Part shown: positions 8,450 to 11,865 of the stretch, piece after piece | Layout: each line of letters opens with the position of its first letter | Numbering within the stretch: the first letter of the stretch is position 1 | DNA from: Euperipatoides rowelli | Lineage: Eukaryota; Onychophora; Udeonychophora; Euonychophora; Peripatopsidae | Assembly (NCBI GenBank): GCA_003024985.2 | Contig: PXIH01S0099968.1 | Length of the DNA: 11,865 bases | Direction: 5' to 3' (one strand) | Program-made: the position numbers and the translations under genes | The notes under the pieces: generated by a model | The model's input: only the letters and a program-made list of their open reading frames with translations | Databases searched by the model: none | What the model was told of the DNA's origin: nothing

Positions 8450-8891
8450 CCAGGTTTCTTAACCTATGGGTCGTGACCCAAAATTGGGTCGCTTGGCATA
8501 TTTTGTGGGTCATGAAACATTTTTAACAAAAATATTTTAACATCTGCAGATGTATTTTTGTCATTATGGAAATCGATGAAAAATGATTATTTCACCTCTA
8601 TATTAGGGTTGGGGAATAGTGGATTTCACATGTAGTTGGAGTTAGGGTTCAGGGTAACGGTAAGGTTAGGACTGTAAATAAAAAAATTAAGGTTCTTATC
8701 CATCTTGATTATATGACTAAATGGACTTAGGTATTCCGGTTTCTAGGCGCTTGTGTCAGAGTAAGGGAGTCAGTCATTTGCTAGACACCGACTGTGTTGG
8801 ATGTACATGTTGTTGAGCATTTTATTTGGGTCGCTAAATCAAAATTATTCCCCCAATTTGGGTCATGACTCAAAAAGGTTAAGAAACCCTG
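8450..8891. mobile_element. Non-autonomous hAT DNA transposon (about 442 bp)
   Basis: The left end reads CCAGGTTTCTTAACC and the right end, read inward on the minus strand, CAGGGTTTCTTAACC, so 13 of 15 terminal bases match. The similarity continues into sub-terminal sequences of the GGGTCGTGACCCAAA type (left about 8468-8484) and GGGTCATGACTC (right about 8860-8871). These terminal sequences and the perfect 8-bp target-site duplication are those of hAT elements. The inside has no transposase motif or long open frame, so the copy would depend on a transposase made elsewhere. It carries degenerate TTAGGG-like repeats. The left terminus departs from the CAGGG-type end and may have decayed. Confidence 0.88.
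8601..8670 (+). repeat. Degenerate telomere-like repeats inside the hAT element
   Basis: TTAGGGTTGGGG (8603-8614) and a longer run at 8635-8670 contain several variants of TTAGGG (GTTAGGGTTCAGGG, GTAAGGTTAGG). They form part of the internal sequence of the hAT element, not a real telomere. Confidence 0.6.
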
Positions 8892-8899
8892 TTTTAGAG
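8892..8899. repeat. hAT target-site duplication, right copy
   Basis: TTTTAGAG is identical to 8442-8449 and follows directly on the right terminal inverted repeat. Confidence 0.85.
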
Positions 8900-9304
8900 A
8901 AATGGGTTTCAATATACAACATATTTTTTAGAACAATAATTTTCAAATATATCAAGCTATAACTTTATATACAATCACAGTTACCAAGGTTCATCTCACA
9001 CCCACACACAAACTAAACTTTACTCAGTCATTATATATAACCTATTTTCATTATGCTTAGCAATGCGGAAAAATTAAAAATATACACAAACACATTAACT
9101 CAATTCACAATATTATTATGACAGAAAAGTTTAAAATAACTGTAAAGTAAGAGGGAGGAGTGAGAGGTGAACCAAGTTACCTAAAATCTTTACAATGATG
9201 TTTATCTGTTCATTATGTTTTTCAATCTATGATAATTTAAAATATATTTGCAAGGATAGGGTTTATAGGAGATCAATAATAGGAAGGTAGTGGAGAACCA
9301 AATG

Positions 9305-9323
9305 GCCTAAAATAATTTTAGGC
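9305..9323. repeat. 19-bp palindrome
   Basis: GCCTAAAATAATTTTAGGC has perfect 9-bp arms around a single central A. No flanking repeat suggests that it is part of a known element. Confidence 0.9.
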
Positions 9324-9521
9324 TTAGTATATACTGACATGTGAATATTAATCTAATATAATGTTTATAAATTACATTTTTAGAAGAAAGTTATTATAAA
9401 AAATAGATTTTAGACATTTACCTCACAACATTGGGATAAATGTGAAAAATATATATATATTTTAAATCTGTATTAAATTTTTAAACAAACATGTCATTTA
9501 ACATAGTATTAACAATTTTAT

Positions 9522-9542
9522 CCCATCCCCCCCCTCTTCCCC
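9522..9542 (-). other. Possible G-quadruplex motif on the minus strand
   Basis: The plus strand has CCC, C8 and CCCC runs separated by AT or four bases. Read on the minus strand, this gives GGGG, AAGA, G8, AT, GGG, which satisfies the simple pattern of four runs of three or more G with short loops. Such a tract is striking in this AT-rich setting. Whether it folds is unknown. Confidence 0.5.
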
Positions 9543-9738
9543 ACCAGATTAGTGGCCTCTTCCGCCACCCTGAATTAAAATTTTTATGCACCTTAGCCTC
9601 AAACCACAGCTATAGTAGATGGTATACACCATATATGATTACTTAATGTTTCTTATTTGCATATAATGATAGAATTTTGACCAATTATGTCCTTAATGCT
9701 TATATTTATTACTTGTACACCGACTGAAATGTGACAAT

Positions 9739-9754
9739 AATATTATTAGGATAT
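9739..9754. repeat. Candidate target-site duplication of second LINE, left copy
   Basis: AATATTATTAGGATAT matches 11288-11303 (AATATTACTAGGCTAT) at 14 of 16 positions. The two copies lie just before the first LINE-like codons and just after the A-rich tail. The imperfect match fits an old insertion, but AT-rich DNA makes chance matches easier. Confidence 0.4.
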
Positions 9755-9791
9755 CGTATGTATACAATTTGGATGCTAATAAAGTGCATTT

Positions 9792-10865
9792 AAAAATTAT
9801 AATGGGGAACATGGATTGATATTGGGGATGATGTTTCCAATTAAAAATGTAAATACAGTTCAGAAATATTTTATGGATAAAAATTTAGATAGTATTAAAG
9901 AAACATTAACACGTATAATAGGGGCTACTAATGGGTGGTTGGAAAGGGTAAGGATAATTAATCAAATTGTTGTTAGAAGAATGATTTATACAATGCCATT
10001 TACAGTTTATACCAGAGATAACATTAACAAATTTAAGAGACCTTTTTCAGAATTGCATTTTTCATAAGTACAAATATCTATCTAAAGAAAAAGTATGTTT
10101 TCCAAAGACAAAGGGTGGATTGGGGCTAAATGATCTTGATTTGTTGAATCAAACAATGGTATATAATATGGTGAATAGATCTATTTTGGTAGGGAAGAAA
10201 AAACAACTTTAAGAATTGATATTTATCAAGAAAGATAGTCTATTAAAGCAATGGTGGCAAATATATAGTACTGTAAGGTAAGTGGTTAAAAATGATGATA
10301 AATTGTCTTTGAAAAGGTATAGGATTATGGCATTGGAAAAGAATATAGTAGATGCAATATAATAAAAAAGATGTAAATCTGGGTTTGGTTAAAAAAATGT
10401 ATGCTGAAGGGAATTTTGCAAATTTTATTGTGAAGCTTAGATTGAACTTGTTACCTATGAAGGAAAGACTGGGAACATTAGGGTTTAGGGGAATAGGAAA
10501 TTTAGAATGTGTTTTTTGTGGGACAAGGGTGGAAAAAGTAGCTCATATTTTTGGGGAATCTAAAATAGTAAATTAGCATTTGGGGAGAATTTATAAAAAG
10601 ATTGAAGGTACATTTAACTTTAGGGGTTCTTAAAGACATTTAAAATTGCTGAAGTGCCTGTTTGCTACAGAAAAACAGTATTGGGTGTACATATGGCATT
10701 TGGAAATGCAGGTGTGATGTACTTTTTGGACAGGGTAAAATAGATGGTTTATTATATTATGTTTTAAAAGAATTAACTAATCTTTATAAAATGGATTTAT
10801 TTGTTTTCTCTGTTCCTAGAATATGGTCTTTATGGGGACAAGAGATTGATATTTTAAGCAATTAA
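9792..10865 (+). pseudogene. ORF2 C-terminal remnant of second LINE, with zf-RVT finger
   Basis: This is the region downstream of the reverse transcriptase fingers and palm of an L1/Tx1-type ORF2. The first piece (to 10067) has ERVRIINQIVV from about 9939, the conserved block usually written as W..R...IN. A frame change near 10045 leads to HKYKYLSKEK and KGGLGL (10111-10128). Stops follow at 10210 and near 10280 and 10360. A third frame (10352-10576) has KLRLNLLPMKERL, then a finger with CVFC (10508-10519) and His (10544). The fourth ligand position is Ser (10559), not Cys. A fourth piece (to 10865) has YGIWKCRCDVLFG, like the usual C-terminal end. There are at least three frame changes and several stops, so it is non-functional. 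Confidence 0.8.
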
Positions 10866-11287
10866 ATAAGATATTGCTGATATACAGGGTACTGTATATA
10901 ATTATTTCTTACGTTTGGAAATTTATAGAAAATAATTTAAAGAAAATGTTATAATTATTACACTTTAGGATTAATTAAGATTTTAGAAATTTTTTAAAAT
11001 TTTGTTATGTTTTATTCTGCAAGGAAGGAATAGGAACATATAGTGTATTTTGTATATTCGATTAGGTTTCAGGGTTACAGTATATGTTATTTAAAAGGTA
11101 GCCTATTTAATGTAACGGATAATTTTATTATTTATTAATTTTACAATTGATGTGTTTTTGGTGATGATAGTATGAAGTTTTATTGAATGTAATACCGGTA
11201 TGACAAGAATGTAATACTCATAAATGACTGTATTGTTGTTTTTTTTGTGAACTAGTGATAATAAAATATATAAAAATAAAATAAAAA
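10866..11287 (+). other. 3' UTR and A-rich tail of second LINE
   Basis: No coding signal follows the last ORF2 codons. The stretch contains a short repeat (GAATGTAATAC near 11185 and near 11208) and ends in AATAAAATATATAAAAATAAAATAAA-like sequence, which I read as the tail. The boundary with flanking DNA is set by the candidate target-site duplication. Confidence 0.55.
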
Positions 11288-11303
11288 AATATTACTAGGC
11301 TAT
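11288..11303. repeat. Candidate target-site duplication of second LINE, right copy
   Basis: AATATTACTAGGCTAT lies directly after the A-rich tail and matches 9739-9754 at 14 of 16 positions. Confidence 0.4.
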
Positions 11304-11865
11304 TATTTTTCATGCTGATATTATACCTATAAAGAATTTAAATTTTAAATTTTAAAAGAATAAATTTCACTTTAATTCATTGTGATACAATAATTTTGGT
11401 AATAGGCAAAGTCCACTCAGTGTAACTTTGCATGTGTTTTCCAAATTTAGTTTTGTAGACCACAGTAGTCTAACAAACAAATAATCTTGACCGCCATGGT
11501 TGACTCTGAGATCACAAATAATAAGTTGATTGCTTACCTCATCAGATACCATTACATCTGAGTGTATTGAAAATAACCAGTGGGGGTGAGGGTTCATTTA
11601 CAAAATCAATGCTTTATAAATAGTCTACTTAGAAAGTTTGCCTGCCTAATATGACAAAATAAAATTGAAAATAGTAGAAATAGAAATAAAATACCTTATA
11701 TCTATACCATTAATTTTTTCAAATATAATTCTGAATGACTATATTTTGTATAATTTAATTACAAATCACTATTTACAGCCAAATAAACAAAGTTTAAGTT
11801 TTTGTGGGCCACAAAAAAAAAAAGGAAAGCTTCATAATCAATTTTCATTGATACACTCCAACTCC
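11304..11865. other. AT-rich DNA with a weak possible minus-strand exon
   Basis: A slightly GC-richer patch at about 11390-11600 has a 76-codon open frame on the minus strand (11367-11597), which resembles no family I know. Inside it, the minus strand reads GATGAG|GTAAGC (boundary 11538/11537), a good splice donor. An acceptor-like CACTCAG stands 20 nt upstream, and an ATG at 11597 would give a 20-codon first exon. None of this is enough to call a gene. An A run at 11813-11823 is unassigned. Confidence 0.2.

Larger units (their letters stand above)
8900..9738. other. AT-rich DNA with a palindrome and a C-rich tract
   Basis: No gene is supported. Two similar pieces (about 9161-9186 and 9287-9312, both ending in CCTAAAAT) may be a worn duplication. 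A 19-bp palindrome lies at 9305-9323 and a C-rich tract at 9522-9542. The tract is followed by a GC-richer patch (9543-9575) with a GTGGC/GCCAC stem. I do not recognise an element here. Confidence 0.45.
9755..11287 (+). mobile_element. 5'-truncated, degenerate LINE, L1/Tx1-like
   Basis: Only the 3' part of ORF2 and the 3' UTR remain, as is common when reverse transcription stops early. The coding remnant occupies about 9792-10865. It is followed by roughly 400 bp without coding signal and an A-rich tail (about 11263-11289, with repeated AAAATAAAAT-type units). The protein remnant differs from the first LINE: it has the KGGLGL block and a zf-RVT-like CCHC finger typical of L1/Tx1-type ORF2 C-termini. 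The insertion is bracketed by an imperfect 16-bp direct repeat. The exact 5' end is inferred from that repeat. Confidence 0.75.

Overview
The window looks like intergenic DNA from an animal nuclear genome with very AT-rich composition. By eye the AT content is about 70% or more, with long A and T runs and no compact gene layout. I see no intact protein-coding gene, tRNA, rRNA, CRISPR array or bacterial-type operon. What can be recognised is a series of transposable elements of different ages: a near full-length but broken LINE, a tRNA-like SINE, a non-autonomous hAT DNA element, a 5'-truncated second LINE, and an unusual foldback repeat. I cannot name the phylum or species. CR1/Jockey-type LINEs, L1/Tx1-type LINEs, tRNA-derived SINEs and hAT elements together fit an invertebrate or early vertebrate-lineage metazoan.

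Layout. 1-3231: AT-rich DNA, nothing assignable except a small GC-richer block at about 1620-1960 with an unexplained open frame. 3232-3538: three copies of one roughly 60-bp sequence (A, inverted A', direct A''), forming two overlapping hairpins. 3608-7220: a sense-strand LINE with ORF1 (PHD finger, coiled coil, RRM-like tail) and ORF2 (endonuclease, reverse transcriptase, C-terminal domain), broken by many frameshifts and stops. 7221-7543: probable LINE 3' region. 7555-7872: candidate SINE with perfect 11-bp target-site duplications, pol III-like boxes and a strong 3' hairpin next to an A tail. 8450-8891: non-autonomous hAT element with a perfect 8-bp target-site duplication. 8900-9738: AT-rich DNA with a C-rich tract and a 19-bp palindrome. 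9755-11287: 3' part of a second LINE, of L1/Tx1 type, with an A-rich tail and an imperfect 16-bp candidate target-site duplication. 11304-11865: AT-rich DNA with a weak possible minus-strand exon.

How they relate. No gene here works as a pathway. The LINEs are of the kind that supply reverse transcriptase to SINEs, but both copies are dead. The SINE and hAT copies have perfect target-site duplications while both LINE copies are heavily decayed. This suggests the SINE and hAT insertions are younger. The most interesting items are the three-arm foldback just upstream of the first LINE, and the SINE, whose A-to-B box spacing becomes close to tRNA-like once an 18-bp internal duplication is discounted.
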